Program-made: the position numbers and the translations under genes
NCBI GenBank assembly: GCA_023432075.1
Contig: JAEYVD010000393.1
Location: 1 to 7,070, forward strand
Length of the DNA: 7,070 nt
Source of the DNA: Pseudomonadota bacterium
Lineage (GTDB): Bacteria > Pseudomonadota > Gammaproteobacteria > Burkholderiales > Burkholderiaceae_B
Reading direction: 5' to 3'
Part shown: positions 5,884 through 7,070 of the stretch, in pieces
Numbering within the stretch: position 1 is the first letter of the stretch
How the letters are laid out: every line of letters starts with the position of its first letter
Notes under the pieces: generated by a model
What the model saw: the letters and a program-made list of their open reading frames with translations, nothing else
What the model was told of the DNA's origin: nothing
Databases searched by the model: none

Positions 5884-7070
5884 ATGTCTACCCCTTCTGC
5901 AAGTCACGCAGCCGCATCCGGCGGTTCGGCGCCGGCGTATCTGGCGCGCGGCACGCCCGGACTGCGCCGCGCCCAATGGGCGCTGTTTGCGGCTGGCTTT
6001 TCCACGTTTTCGCTGTTGTATTGCGTGCAGCCGCTGATGCCGCTGTTCACCCAGGCGTTCCATGTATCGCCCGCGCAAAGCAGCCTGGTGCTGTCCGTGA
6101 GCACGGGCTTGCTGGCCATCGCCATTTTCTTTGTCGGCCTTTTTTCGGCCGCCCTGCCGCGCAAGCGTGTCATGGCGTGGTCGCTGTTTGCGTCCGCCAT
6201 GCTTGGCACCGTCGCGGCGGTCGCGCCGGACTGGCAGAGCTTGCTGGTCCTGCGCGCGCTGCAAGGTGTGGCGATGGGCGGAGTGCCTGCCGTGGCCATG
6301 GCCTACCTGGCCGAGGAGGTCGAACCGGGCACGCTGGGCTTCGCGATGGGGCTGTACATCAGCGGCAGCGCATTCGGCGGGCTGTCGGGGCGGGTCATTA
6401 CCGGCCTGGTGTCCGATCATTTCGGGTGGCGCGCGGCGATGGGCACGCTGGGATTGCTGGGCATCGTCGCGGCCGTGCTGTTCCTATGGCTCCTGCCGGC
6501 CTCACGCCGCTTCACGCCACGCCGTGGCCATGGGTGGGCGGGGGTCTGGTCCGACGTGCGCGCCGGCGCTGGCGCGCACTTGAAGAACGGGCCGCTGTGC
6601 GCGCTGTTCGCCTTGGGCGGGCTGCTGATGGGCGCATTCGTGGCGGTCTACAACTACGTCGGATTCCGGCTGTTGCTCCCGCCGTTTTCGCTCAGCCAAA
6701 CCTTCATCGGGTTCATCTTCGTCGTCTATCTGGTGGGCATTTTTGCCTCGACCTGGTTTGGCCGCCTGGCCGACCGGCACGGACGCGGCGCGATGCTGTC
6801 CGCCGCGTCGGCGCTTGCGCTGGCGGGGCTGGTGCTGACGCTCTCCGAATCGCTGCCCGTGCTGGTCGCAGGCATCGTGGTCTTCACGTTCGGGTTTTTT
6901 GCCGCCCATGCCGTCGCGAGCGGCTGGGTGGGGCAGATGGCGCACGGCTACAAGGCGCTGGCGGCGTCGTTCTACCTGCTGGTCTATTACGTCGGATCGA
7001 GCGTGCTGGGCGCGCTGGGCGGCCAGTTCTGGACGGCCGGCGGCTGGCACGGCGTGGCCGCGATGGCCGG
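5884..7070 (+). CDS. ynfM: MFS efflux transporter, YnfM type, 3' end outside the window
   Basis: This inner-membrane major facilitator protein is probably a drug/metabolite:H+ antiporter. There are 395 complete codons before the window ends, so roughly the last 20-30 residues are missing by comparison with E. coli YnfM (about 417 aa). Recognisable YnfM-like segments are FSLLYCVQPLMPLF (42-55), YLAEE (141-145), MGLYISGSAFGG (155-166), GFFAAHAVASGWVG (337-350) and YYVGSSVLGALGG (368-380). Around eleven hydrophobic segments are visible, with a central loop at about 206-235. Motif A of the first half is degenerate (SAALPRKRV, 88-96), whereas the second-half copy GRLADRHGRG (293-302) is intact. 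Translation starts at ATG 5884 behind a weak GAGAA (5874-5878). The gene is divergent from the LysR gene. The substrate cannot be read from the sequence. Confidence 0.9.
   Translation, partial: MSTPSASHAAASGGSAPAYLARGTPGLRRAQWALFAAGFSTFSLLYCVQPLMPLFTQAFHVSPAQSSLVLSVSTGLLAIAIFFVGLFSAALPRKRVMAWSLFASAMLGTVAAVAPDWQSLLVLRALQGVAMGGVPAVAMAYLAEEVEPGTLGFAMGLYISGSAFGGLSGRVITGLVSDHFGWRAAMGTLGLLGIVAAVLFLWLLPASRRFTPRRGHGWAGVWSDVRAGAGAHLKNGPLCALFALGGLLMGAFVAVYNYVGFRLLLPPFSLSQTFIGFIFVVYLVGIFASTWFGRLADRHGRGAMLSAASALALAGLVLTLSESLPVLVAGIVVFTFGFFAAHAVASGWVGQMAHGYKALAASFYLLVYYVGSSVLGALGGQFWTAGGWHGVAAMA

Noticed and set aside
5284..6420. 378-codon minus-strand frame spanning the LysR start, the intergenic gap and part of the MFS gene
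   Set aside because: It overlaps two well-supported genes in another frame, and part of its product is a frame-shifted read of the LysR sequence. No gene is needed to explain it.

Overview
The window is about two-thirds G+C with strong G/C third-codon bias. Gene content and protein style fit a betaproteobacterium of the Alcaligenaceae (Achromobacter/Bordetella type). That assignment is an inference from base composition and family recognition, not from a marker gene. I see no rRNA, tRNA, CRISPR array, insertion sequence or phage gene. It reads as ordinary chromosome, and I found no clearly undescribed multi-gene system.

Layout from left to right: (1) positions 1-107, minus strand, what may be the first codons of a gene that leaves the window; (2) a 274-base divergent intergenic region; (3) 382-1608 plus, a receiver-EAL response regulator predicted to degrade cyclic di-GMP; (4) 1756/1762-3072 plus, a ferric-reductase-like membrane flavohaem protein, preceded by a near-perfect FNR/ANR/DNR-type box; (5) 3077-4723 minus, a secreted DUF4140/DUF4139 (MuiA-family) protein whose stop is only 4 bases from that of gene 4; (6) 4878-5777 minus, a LysR-family regulator; (7) 5884 to the window end, plus, an MFS exporter of the YnfM type lacking its last residues.

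The clearest functional unit is the divergent LysR/MFS pair. It has the same arrangement as ynfL-ynfM of E. coli, and the 106-base gap between the genes carries a LysR-type palindrome. The same gap also holds a GC hairpin with a T-run and a 17-codon mini-ORF whose stop overlaps the transporter start. The other genes look like independent transcription units: a c-di-GMP signalling protein, a probably oxygen-regulated electron-transfer protein and an envelope protein. The most useful leads are the FNR-type box, the leader of the MFS gene, and the transporter's degenerate first motif A.
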